Part shown: in pieces, positions 1 through 6,144 of the stretch
Numbering within the stretch: position 1 is the first letter of the stretch
Layout: each line of letters opens with the position of its first letter
NCBI GenBank assembly: GCA_900545735.1
Contig: URAC01000049.1
Coordinates: forward strand, 1-6,191
Source: an uncultured Bacillota bacterium
GTDB lineage: Bacteria; Bacillota; Clostridia; Christensenellales; UBA1242
Length of the DNA: 6,191 nucleotides
Direction of reading: 5' to 3'
The notes under the pieces: model-generated
What the model was told of the DNA's origin: nothing
Database searches by the model: none
The model's input: the letters and a program-made list of their open reading frames with translations, nothing else
Translations under genes and position numbers: made by a program

Positions 1-43
1 ACGAGCCTTATCGTCGGCAGCGTCAGATGTGTATAAGAGACAG
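1..43 (+). other. Nextera P5-side adapter (synthetic, not genomic)
   Basis: Bases 1-2 are the end of the P5 oligonucleotide. Bases 3-10 (GAGCCTTA) match the Nextera XT i5 index known as S521. Bases 11-24 (TCGTCGGCAGCGTC) are the read-1 adapter, and 25-43 (AGATGTGTATAAGAGACAG) are the 19-base Tn5 mosaic end. Genomic sequence begins at 44. This is library-preparation sequence and must not be read as a transposon end in the organism. Index identification is from memory; the adapter itself is unmistakable. Confidence 0.98.
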
Positions 44-44
44 T

Positions 45-92
45 CAAATAAGCATCTTTAATTTAGTAGGGGGCGAAAAAAATGCTTGTTAA
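45..92 (+). CDS. possible 3' end of an upstream gene (partial)
   Basis: This frame is open from the first genomic bases to a TAA at 90-92 and would give a tail ending in LVGGEKNAC. It would overlap the ATG at 82 by 11 bases, and the GGGGG ribosome binding site would encode its Gly-Gly. The same arrangement is seen downstream, where the large protein ends in SGGEV because its last codons contain the next gene's ribosome binding site. Only 16 codons are visible, and another frame (stop TAA at 59-61) could equally be the end of an upstream gene. No product can be named. Confidence 0.2.
   Translation, partial: QISIFNLVGGEKNAC
68..73 (+). promoter_or_regulatory. ribosome binding site for ATG 82
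   Basis: AGGGGG lies 8 bases before the ATG at 82. This site decides the start: the ATG at 153, which opens the long frame, has no purine-rich ribosome binding site upstream, only a T-rich stretch. Confidence 0.65.
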
Positions 93-189
93 ACATAGAA
101 ATGTGAATGGGGGAATAATAACAATTTTAGTTGTTTTTTTATTTGCAGTTTTATGTTCAATTTTTTTACAAAAACTTATGATTATGTAA
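82..189 (+). CDS. short frame encoding signal/membrane anchor, probable N-terminus of the large surface protein
   Basis: A 35-codon frame starts at ATG 82 behind a good ribosome binding site and ends at TAA 187-189. The product has a basic head (K4, H5, R6) followed by an uncharged hydrophobic run at about residues 11-29 (IITILVVFLFAVLCSIF). This is the shape of a signal peptide or an N-terminal membrane anchor. It then runs out after LQKLMIM. The long frame that follows, one base back, continues with TKTYDYVSADDW and lacks any export signal of its own. Joining the two by a -1 change within T161-167 gives a protein of about 1489 residues with a natural secreted N-terminus. Explanations are a one-base deletion (real, PCR or sequencing), programmed ribosomal or transcriptional slippage, or an independent small membrane peptide. 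I favour a disrupted or recoded single gene. Confidence 0.6.
   Translation: MLVKHRNVNGGIITILVVFLFAVLCSIFLQKLMIM
135..141 (+). promoter_or_regulatory. candidate slippery heptamer T TTT TTA, first copy
   Basis: Read in the frame of ATG 82, the bases are T135, TTT 136-138 and TTA 139-141. This fits X XXY YYZ, the consensus for -1 ribosomal slippage. A -1 slip here enters the long frame, which is open from 99 onward, and the resulting segment (ICSFMFNFF) stays hydrophobic. No stimulatory structure is evident, so function is unproven. Confidence 0.25.
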
Positions 190-3100
190 GTGCTGACGAT
201 TGGACAGCGATGACTTCTCCAATCACATCAGGTGATGGCTCTGCAAGCAATCCTTATGTGATTGATAGCGCTGATAAATTGGCCTATATGGCTGTTCAAT
301 GCAACAACAATAGTGGCAATTATAGGTCTGCTTATTATAAACAAACAACGGATATAGATTTAAGTTCAAGAACTTGGACTATAATTTCTGATTTTTCAGG
401 ATATTATGATGGTCAAGGCTATACAATAAACGGCTTGAACTGTGATTCTTCTTTAACAACTTTTGCGTTGATTAACAATTTTTCAGGCACTTGGAAAAAT
501 ACTGGCTTTACTAATGTTAATATAGACACAGAAGGTCAACGCGATGACTATCATATTGCAACTTTAGCAGTTAATGCATCAAGCACTTCATTAATTGAAG
601 GCTGTTTTGTTACAGGCACTATGTATGTTAAGCCTGATAGGCGCGTTGGAATACAAATATACAGCATATATGTGGGAGGATTAGTAGATGATAGTGCAGG
701 CACTATTACTAATTGTTATTCTGCCGCAACAATAAGTGGGGTTCAACCTTATGTTGGAGCAACTGGCGCAACTCAAGCTGGAGGAATTGCTAGAATAATT
801 AGTGGTGGAACAATTTCAAAATGCTATTCAATTTCAACAATGTATGTTTATGGTGGATATTGGAAAGTTGGGGGCGTTGTTGGATATCCAAACAACGGAA
901 CAATAATAGATAGTGTGGTTTTGACAGGAACTTGTAAACAAGCAAGCAATTCTAGAAACAACTTTACAAATTATCAATATGCAAATAATGCTGATGCGAC
1001 AATAACAAATTGTGCCGTCCTGTCAGAAAGCGATTTAAAAAATAATACTAGCACTGTGCTCTCAACTTGGGAATGGAATGTTACAAATGTTTTTCCAAGA
1101 ACTTGGGGGGTTGTAGAAGACTCTTCTAGCACTTATTATAATTCAGGCTATCCACAATTAAGGGTTTTTTATGAAAATTTTGTTGTAAATTTTTACTCTG
1201 AAGATGGAAGTCAGCTTTTAGGAACAAAAACAACGAGATATCCAGAATATCGCGTGGATTTTACAAATATTAGCGTTCCAACAAAAAGAGGATATACATA
1301 TAATAATCAATTTTCCTCAGAAATGAACAGTCAAGGAACTAAATATACCAATGAACGCACAAACATTGCGATAAATATGAACTTATATGCGGCTTATGAT
1401 ATCAACTACTACAATCTTAAAATAACAACTTCAAACACTCTTGCTGGAACAATGACATTAAGAGAAGAAAGGGTGGCGTATAACACTGAAATTACAGCAT
1501 CTATTTCAAGTGTAAATGCTGGTTATAGGTTTTTGGAGTGGAGAAATGCTAATGACAATTCACTTGTTTCGACAAGTGAAAATTATGTGTTTAATATGCC
1601 AGATAATGATGTGTCCATCTATTCATATTTTATGCAAGAAACTTATTCGCTTAAAATTGTGATAAACAATACAGAATATGGCTCGGCAAGTGGCGCGTCT
1701 GATTTTTATACAGTTGGGCAAACTGCTAGCATTGTAGCAACGCCTGCAAAAGGTTATAAAGTTGACAAAATATATTTAGAAGATGGAACAGTTTTAACTC
1801 AAAATGAAACTTATTCTTATACTATGCCAAGAAACAATGTTAAAATTTATATTGACTTTGTTTTAAAAGAATTGAATTTGACCATTGTTAGTTATCCAAA
1901 TGGAACTGCAACAACTATTGGCTCTGGCACATATTACAAAGGCGACACTGTAAATATTTCATTTAGCGGAGTGCTATCGGGATACACTTTTGCTTGTTGG
2001 AAAGTTAATGATGTCAATAAAGAAACTGCAGACTATATTGATGAAAATGTAGCTTTTGTTATGCCAGATGAAGATACAACAATTTATTGTTATTTTCTCT
2101 CTAATGATAAAAGTTATGTGGCTTTTATTGCAAGAAATGGAAAAGTTATCAGTGATGAAGAGATAGTTTTAGGTGGCTCTGCAACAATTCCTGCGGAAAG
2201 TTCTTATCAAGAAGAAAATTGGACATTTAAAGGCTGGTTCACAGCAGCATCTGGTGGAACGCAAATAACTTCTTTTGATAATATTCAATCAAATAGATTG
2301 GTTGTTTATGCTCAATATGATAGGCAATTTAATTGTAATGTTGAGTTGATAACAAATTTCATAAATACAAATGAATATCAAACAAATGCTAATTCTGGCC
2401 TATTTTTAGCGTTAAAATCAGTTAACAATAAGATATTGACAAGTGTTTCTTATAATTCGCAAACAAGTTATATTAAATTGCCTGAAAGCGGCACATATAC
2501 TTTCACTTATGCAATTCCAACTTATTATACTGTTGAAATATATGTTAATGGAGTGTTAATCTCAACAAACAATTTTGATGTTGATTTATATGATGAAAAT
2601 ATCGTTTTGGAATTTAAAATAACTAATAAAAATGATTATTTGTTATACAATAGCAATGAAAGTTTGACTGGTTCTAATTTAGCGCATAGTATTAGTCCTA
2701 TTCAAATAGTTAATGGACAAGAAGTTTATTCAGGTGTTAATGCTGTTGTTAACAAACAAGATTTTTCACTTTTAGATTCTGCCGAGATTCCTGTTTCGCC
2801 TTATGGATATAAAATGAAAGATGTTATAGGCGCAACAAACTGGGGAGGAAAATATAATTTTACAACCCTAAATTATTTGAGCGAAGGTGCAAATTTTGTT
2901 GGCAGGGATATGGGCTCAACAACTTATAAAATCTCTTTAGCAAGCAATTATGCGGATATGTATCCTTATAACGGAAATTGGGGAACTAATTCTATTAATA
3001 ATATGACGGAATTGGCAAGTTCTCTAGCCTATCAAGATTTATTTAATATGCCAGAAATTGAAACCTATATAATGGTTGCTTATGAATTTTCTTATTGCCC

Positions 3101-4550
3101 TTGGGAAAGGGTTATAACAAATGGCTATACTTTATCAGATATGGAAATATATTATGAATTTGTCCGCCAAGAATTTGCCGAACTCACGAGATATCTTTTA
3201 GATACATATCAAGACAGCGGAAAGGTTTTCATTCTTTCTAATTGGGAAGGCGATAACGCTTATGGAGCATATTTTGATTTGTGCACCACAGATGAAGAGC
3301 GACAGTTATTAACTGATGCTTATGTTGGATACATAAATGCAAGGCAAGATGGAATTATCAATGGTAGAGCGCAAGCAACATCTTCATCAAATTCAAAAGT
3401 TTATGGAAATTTTGAAGTTTGCCATGTAAGAAGTGATATTCCAAGCGTTCCAAATAGATGGAGATTGGTTGATGTTGCAATTCCATATACCTATTGTGAT
3501 TTATACAGCATTTCCGATTGGTATACATATTTAAAAGATGAAAATGGAAATTATACATTCCCAATAACAGAAATTTTAGATGATATTTATAATGCCGCTC
3601 AAAACAATATGTGTTATAAAGACCCAAGCAACTATCCATTAAATCCTGATTTTGTTGGCAAAAAGAATGTTATGGTTACAGAATTTGGCTATGATGAGAA
3701 CAATGATGCAGAGTTCAACGCAAAAATCAGACACGAGATGAAAGAAGCAATAGAATGGGGAGTTTACAAAATTGTCTATTGGGAAGTTTATAGCAATGTT
3801 GTTTTAACTCAAAATCACGAAAGACCTAGAAATGAAGATATGCAAGGGCTTTGGTTGATAAGGCCTGATGGAACATTTACTGAAGCATTTTGGTATATGA
3901 AATCTTTAATTGATGGGCTTGATTATGTTGCTAACGTCCCAAAAATCGTATTTGATGTAACAAATAATGAAGGTCTAGATTGGGAATTATACAAAGATAA
4001 AATAATTTTTGAAGATGATTTAGTAGATGGTTCAAAAATGAAAGATAGTTCCGTAACCAATCTTCAAGATGGAACGAACAATTTATTGATGTTTTATTCA
4101 ATAGATACGGCAAGTGCAAACTATGATTATTTCAAAAATTATAACAAATATGAAGATAGAGTTGATTTAACAGGTTTGATGCAATCAAACAATGGCGATG
4201 AAATTAAATATATAACTTATGAAATGTATTCTAATAGGTTTGCAGTCTTGCTTTATAATTATAATGACATTAATAATAACTATATAGATATAAATAATAA
4301 TGTAATTGATAACTTAATTATTTTTGAAGGAAAGACAATAGATGGAACTTGGGAATCTATTGACAATATAAAAATTGAACAACAATATGATGAAACAAGA
4401 ACTGATAATTTCTGGTATCAAACTTATATTAGTTGTGAAGCGCAAGTTGGAAGATACAGCGAACTAAGAATTTCCTTCGCAAATAAAGGTTATAATCCTT
4501 GGGACCCAATTTTAACTAGCGTTATGTTTTTTAGCGGAGGTGAAGTATGA
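153..4550 (+). CDS. giant multidomain surface protein: beta-helix, InlB-B-like repeats, glycoside-hydrolase-like TIM barrel
   Basis: The frame encodes 1465 residues from ATG 153, but its real N-terminus is probably in the frame from ATG 82. Domains, numbered from ATG 153: residues 27-95 are a GDGSASNPYVI...FSGYYDGQGYTINGL beta-helix entry; 174-270 hold GLUG-like turns; 343-725 hold five Listeria-Bacteroides/divergent InlB-B repeats; 726-889 are a beta-rich linker. Residues about 890-1256 resemble a TIM-barrel glycoside hydrolase of the GH-A type. Seen there are FILSNWEGDN (E1032), NARQDGIINGRAQ (1062 on), GNFEVCHVRS (E1088), MVTEFGYDE (E1177) and YWEVY (E1211). E1032 and E1177 are my candidates for acid/base and nucleophile. 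Residues 1265-1465 form a beta-rich, possibly carbohydrate-binding module. No LPXTG motif or C-terminal membrane segment is present, so anchoring would depend on the N-terminal segment. It ends in an ATGA overlap with the next gene. The likely role is extracellular glycan binding or cleavage; the substrate is unknown. Confidence 0.85.
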   Translation: MFNFFTKTYDYVSADDWTAMTSPITSGDGSASNPYVIDSADKLAYMAVQCNNNSGNYRSAYYKQTTDIDLSSRTWTIISDFSGYYDGQGYTINGLNCDSSLTTFALINNFSGTWKNTGFTNVNIDTEGQRDDYHIATLAVNASSTSLIEGCFVTGTMYVKPDRRVGIQIYSIYVGGLVDDSAGTITNCYSAATISGVQPYVGATGATQAGGIARIISGGTISKCYSISTMYVYGGYWKVGGVVGYPNNGTIIDSVVLTGTCKQASNSRNNFTNYQYANNADATITNCAVLSESDLKNNTSTVLSTWEWNVTNVFPRTWGVVEDSSSTYYNSGYPQLRVFYENFVVNFYSEDGSQLLGTKTTRYPEYRVDFTNISVPTKRGYTYNNQFSSEMNSQGTKYTNERTNIAINMNLYAAYDINYYNLKITTSNTLAGTMTLREERVAYNTEITASISSVNAGYRFLEWRNANDNSLVSTSENYVFNMPDNDVSIYSYFMQETYSLKIVINNTEYGSASGASDFYTVGQTASIVATPAKGYKVDKIYLEDGTVLTQNETYSYTMPRNNVKIYIDFVLKELNLTIVSYPNGTATTIGSGTYYKGDTVNISFSGVLSGYTFACWKVNDVNKETADYIDENVAFVMPDEDTTIYCYFLSNDKSYVAFIARNGKVISDEEIVLGGSATIPAESSYQEENWTFKGWFTAASGGTQITSFDNIQSNRLVVYAQYDRQFNCNVELITNFINTNEYQTNANSGLFLALKSVNNKILTSVSYNSQTSYIKLPESGTYTFTYAIPTYYTVEIYVNGVLISTNNFDVDLYDENIVLEFKITNKNDYLLYNSNESLTGSNLAHSISPIQIVNGQEVYSGVNAVVNKQDFSLLDSAEIPVSPYGYKMKDVIGATNWGGKYNFTTLNYLSEGANFVGRDMGSTTYKISLASNYADMYPYNGNWGTNSINNMTELASSLAYQDLFNMPEIETYIMVAYEFSYCPWERVITNGYTLSDMEIYYEFVRQEFAELTRYLLDTYQDSGKVFILSNWEGDNAYGAYFDLCTTDEERQLLTDAYVGYINARQDGIINGRAQATSSSNSKVYGNFEVCHVRSDIPSVPNRWRLVDVAIPYTYCDLYSISDWYTYLKDENGNYTFPITEILDDIYNAAQNNMCYKDPSNYPLNPDFVGKKNVMVTEFGYDENNDAEFNAKIRHEMKEAIEWGVYKIVYWEVYSNVVLTQNHERPRNEDMQGLWLIRPDGTFTEAFWYMKSLIDGLDYVANVPKIVFDVTNNEGLDWELYKDKIIFEDDLVDGSKMKDSSVTNLQDGTNNLLMFYSIDTASANYDYFKNYNKYEDRVDLTGLMQSNNGDEIKYITYEMYSNRFAVLLYNYNDINNNYIDINNNVIDNLIIFEGKTIDGTWESIDNIKIEQQYDETRTDNFWYQTYISCEAQVGRYSELRISFANKGYNPWDPILTSVMFFSGGEV
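162..168 (+). promoter_or_regulatory. candidate slippery heptamer T TTT TTA, second copy
   Basis: In the frame of ATG 82 the bases are T162, TTT 163-165 and TTA 166-168, the same heptamer used by HIV-1 gag-pol. A -1 slip moves decoding to ACA at 168 and into the 4.4-kb open frame, 19 bases before the zero-frame stop begins at 187. It lies inside a T7 run (161-167). One extra T in the genome would also restore the frame, so a homopolymer indel is the competing explanation. Confidence 0.35.
672..960 (+). repeat. GLUG-like beta-helix repeats (protein level)
   Basis: Three turns share the pattern [VA]GG[LIV]-x-GTI-x-[NKD]-[CS]. They start at residues 174 (VGGLVDDSAGTITNCYS), 209 (AGGIARIISGGTISKCYS) and 239 (VGGVVGYPNNGTIIDSVVL), spaced 35 and 30 residues apart. 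Such repeats are typical of right-handed beta-helix adhesins and other secreted proteins. The copies have diverged at DNA level, so this is not a recent duplication. Confidence 0.7.
1179..2330 (+). repeat. five Listeria-Bacteroides / divergent InlB B-type repeats (protein level)
   Basis: Units start at residues 343 (VVNFYSEDGSQLLGT), 420 (YNLKITTS), 498 (YSLKIVIN), 574 (LNLTIVSY) and 656 (VAFIARNG). The middle three are 76-82 residues long and each closes with the same signature: NMPDNDVSIYSYF, TMPRNNVKIYIDF, VMPDEDTTIYCYF. The last carries the classic FKGWFTAASGGTQIT. In known proteins these are stalk or spacer modules of surface adhesins, lifting a functional domain away from the cell; here the stalk would separate the beta-helix from the TIM barrel. 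Confidence 0.8.
4266..4313 (+). repeat. short Asn/Asp-rich tandem repeat, DINNNxI twice
   Basis: Residues 1372-1387 read DINNNYIDINNNVIDN: two 21-base units (starting 4266 and 4287) encoding D-I-N-N-N-x-I, plus a partial third. It interrupts the C-terminal module between predicted beta strands. The alternating Asp/Asn pattern loosely recalls calcium-binding loops, but the 7-residue period does not match DxDxDG; a slippage-expanded surface loop is the more modest reading. Confidence 0.5.
4536..4543 (+). promoter_or_regulatory. perfect ribosome binding site GGAGGTGA for the first TasA-like gene
   Basis: GGAGGTGA ends 3 bases before ATG 4547 and lies inside the last codons of the large gene, encoding its Gly-Gly-Glu. 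With the ATGA start/stop overlap it implies translational coupling and strong initiation of the small subunit gene. Confidence 0.9.
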
Positions 4551-5128
4551 AAATTAAAAAATTATTAATATTTTCATTCTCATTTCTTTTGGTTTGTTTG
4601 ATTGCTACTTTGGGAGTGACTTTAACCTATTTAAAAGATGTTGGTGAAATTTCTTCCGGTACTCAAATAGGAAAAGTTTCCGTTGTTTCAGTATCAAATC
4701 CAACAATAAGCAATAAAATTGACTTTGTTGCAGGGCAAAATATAGAAGTTCCAATTTCTATAAATTTAAATTGCAATGTTGATGCCGTTTTAAGAGTTAA
4801 AATCGCAGCAAGATATTTTGATAAAAATGATAGATTGATTTATTTAGCTAATAATCTGACATACAATCTAAATACATCTCAAGGCACATATACAAGCGAT
4901 GGATTTGATTTATGTTTTTACTTTAACGGCTCGATAAAAGATATAACAACATTAAATTTTTTAACTTCTGTAACTTGTGGAGATGACCCTTCAAACGAAT
5001 ATTCAGATGTAAGCATTGATTTCGTTATTGAAGTTGACACGCTTCAAATGAAAGGCATAGATTATGACAATCATCCTTGGAAGGACAATGCTCCAGTGGA
5101 ATGGATTAATCTAATTAAAAATTTATAA
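4547..5128 (+). CDS. TasA/CalY-like secreted matrix or fibre subunit (first paralogue)
   Basis: The product has 193 residues. The N-terminus is basic (K2, K4, K5) with a hydrophobic segment at about 6-28, running into TYLKDVGEISSGTQIGKVSV. This resembles the TYAYFTDT...NTFTAGTL start of SipW-processed TasA/camelysin proteins. Further family-like features are NVDAVLRVKI (from residue 77), DGFDLCFYF (118-126) and VSIDFVIEVDTLQ near the end, the position of the usual AEAIQ motif. Residues 178-186 (WKDNAPVEW) match WGENLPNEW of the next gene, so the two are paralogues. It overlaps the large gene by 4 bases and is followed after 9 bases by its sister. Known members form biofilm-matrix or surface fibres in Bacillus; the role here is inferred. 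Similarity is weaker than for the sister gene. Confidence 0.7.
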   Translation: MKIKKLLIFSFSFLLVCLIATLGVTLTYLKDVGEISSGTQIGKVSVVSVSNPTISNKIDFVAGQNIEVPISINLNCNVDAVLRVKIAARYFDKNDRLIYLANNLTYNLNTSQGTYTSDGFDLCFYFNGSIKDITTLNFLTSVTCGDDPSNEYSDVSIDFVIEVDTLQMKGIDYDNHPWKDNAPVEWINLIKNL

Positions 5129-5132
5129 GGAG
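5127..5132 (+). promoter_or_regulatory. ribosome binding site for the second TasA-like gene
   Basis: AAGGAG overlaps the stop codon of the preceding gene (TAA 5126-5128) and sits 5 bases before ATG 5138, supporting coupled translation. Confidence 0.85.
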
Positions 5133-5137
5133 AAAAT

Positions 5138-5734
5138 ATGTCAAAGCGTTTGATAATTATGAACATAATAGTAATTTTAATGACATTGATTGGTGCAGTG
5201 TTCATTATTTATCCAACGCTTGTTAAAGCTGCTGAACAACAATCTGCCGAACTTGGCTCTTACATTCGTGTTGATGCTATCAATGCAGTATGGAAGGATG
5301 GCGATAATAATAAGATAACAAAATTGCCTCTTCCTAACTATGTTGCGCCAGGGGAAGATGTTAATATCGGAACTGGATTATATCTAGAAAATGTGGGCTC
5401 TTTGGGATATGCAAGATTTAAAGCGGATATAAAAGTTGATGGCGCGGAGAGCGATTTAATCTCTTTAACAATTTCGCCAGATTGGATTGCGGGTGAAGAT
5501 GGTTATTATTACTATTGCAATCAAGACAGAGGCGGCAAATTGCAAATCAATGACGCTGTATTGGTTATAAGTGCGATAAGAATTGCAGACACTTTTAAAA
5601 ATATAGATTCTGGAACACTTATAGAAATATCTTTGAGAGCAGAAGTAATTGAAGCGGATAAAGAAGTTTGGAGAACTGAATGGGGAGAAAATCTTCCAAA
5701 CGAATGGTTTGAAACAACTCAAGAAACAAAATAA
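5138..5734 (+). CDS. TasA/CalY-like secreted matrix or fibre subunit (second paralogue)
   Basis: The product has 198 residues. A hydrophobic segment at about 5-28 is followed by VKA-AEQQ, a plausible signal-peptidase cut after residue 31. The mature part shows the pattern of SipW-dependent TasA/camelysin-like proteins: ENVGSLGYARFKADIKV (from 84), ISPDWIAGEDGYYYYC (DGYYYY at 121-126), an upstream-GG turn, and SLRAEVIEADKEVW (A168 on), equivalent to the family's AEAIQA motif. It ends with WGENLPNEW (182-190), shared with its neighbour. It is the last gene of the operon: the next gene's -35 box begins 3 bases after its stop, and no hairpin terminator is present. Likely exported and assembled outside the cell. 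No dedicated SipW-type signal peptidase gene is in the window. Confidence 0.78.
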   Translation: MSKRLIIMNIIVILMTLIGAVFIIYPTLVKAAEQQSAELGSYIRVDAINAVWKDGDNNKITKLPLPNYVAPGEDVNIGTGLYLENVGSLGYARFKADIKVDGAESDLISLTISPDWIAGEDGYYYYCNQDRGGKLQINDAVLVISAIRIADTFKNIDSGTLIEISLRAEVIEADKEVWRTEWGENLPNEWFETTQETK

Positions 5735-5736
5735 CA

Positions 5737-5764
5737 TTGACAAAACTATAAAAATTGATATAAT
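5737..5764 (+). promoter_or_regulatory. consensus sigma-70/sigma-A promoter of the kinase gene
   Basis: A perfect -35 box TTGACA (5737-5742), a 16-base spacer and a perfect -10 box TATAAT (5759-5764) are present, with an extended -10 TGA immediately before (5756-5758). Transcription would start near 5771, leaving a leader of only about 15 bases that contains the ribosome binding site. It separates the housekeeping gene from the surface-protein operon. Confidence 0.88.
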
Positions 5765-5775
5765 AATATAAGAGT

Positions 5776-5780
5776 GGAGG
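5776..5780 (+). promoter_or_regulatory. ribosome binding site fixing the kinase start at ATG 5786
   Basis: GGAGG lies 5 bases before ATG 5786. The in-frame GTG at 5774 overlaps this site and has none of its own, so the four extra residues (MEDK) are not expected in the protein. Confidence 0.88.
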
Positions 5781-5785
5781 ATAAA

Positions 5786-6144
5786 ATGATAAATAAAAAC
5801 ACATATTCATTGTTTATTTTAAAGCCAGGCTTTGTTGAATTTGAAGATAGACTTGAAGAAATTTTAAATGAAAATGACATAAAAATTGTTGTAAGAGAAA
5901 ACGGCATTTTGCCATTAAATAAAATGAAAATTCATTATGCCGAGCACGAAGGAAAAAGCTTTTATAACACTCTTGTTGCATATATGACTAAGGGCGAAGT
6001 AAAAGGCATATATAACTTTGCTCCAAACACTGTTAAAATGGTCGTTGCAAGCACAAATTTAAATGAAAATGAAGAAGATTTTATTGTTAGAAGCAGAAAA
6101 CTTGTTAAAGAAGTTTTGCGCCCAGAAATGGAATTAAATAGGAT
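5786..6144 (+). CDS. ndk: nucleoside diphosphate kinase-like protein, 3' end missing
   Basis: The 119 complete genomic codons resemble nucleoside diphosphate kinase, which transfers the terminal phosphate between nucleoside tri- and diphosphates through a phosphohistidine. Seen are SLFILKPGFVE (K13, as in IKPDGV), HYAEHEGKSFYNTLVAYMTKGEV (50-72, close to the family's HYAEHKGKPFF...LVxYMTSGPV) and ASTNLNENEEDFIVR in place of GATNP...GTIR. It is divergent: the Asp of KPDG is replaced and the TNP proline is absent. The family is usually about 135-150 residues. This copy is cut before the expected NxxHGSD catalytic histidine, so activity cannot be judged. Translation past 6144 gives CLLYTSPSPRD, which is adapter and not protein. 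It has its own promoter, apart from the upstream operon. Confidence 0.7.

Noticed and set aside
25..43. Transposon terminal repeat (Tn5 mosaic end), paired with 6145-6163
   Set aside because: It is embedded in complete indexed Nextera adapters, so it is library chemistry and not a mobile element.
153..155. ATG 153 as the true start of the large surface protein
   Set aside because: No ribosome binding site precedes it and it gives no export signal, while ATG 82 offers both in the adjacent frame. It is kept only as the start of the uninterrupted frame.
198..224. Inverted repeat GATTGGA / TCCAATC (198-204 with 218-224) as a frameshift-stimulating hairpin
   Set aside because: It begins 29 bases after the slippery heptamer, far beyond the usual 5-9 base spacing, with a 13-base loop and a weak stem.
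3358..3639. 93-codon minus-strand open frame
   Set aside because: It lies opposite the glycosidase-like domain, has no ribosome binding site and its composition is that of an antisense shadow.
3931..4119. 62-codon minus-strand open frame
   Set aside because: Antisense shadow of the large gene with no start signals.
5774..5785. GTG 5774 as the kinase start
   Set aside because: The GTG overlaps the GGAGG site used by ATG 5786 and has no ribosome binding site of its own.
5735..5785. Rho-independent terminator after the TasA-like genes
   Set aside because: No GC-rich stem followed by Ts is present; the gap is occupied by the promoter.
5465..5810. Two overlapping minus-strand frames (5465-5743 and 5619-5810)
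   Set aside because: They overlie the second TasA-like gene and the kinase promoter; the products are Phe/Tyr/Leu-rich in the way expected from reversing AT-rich coding DNA.
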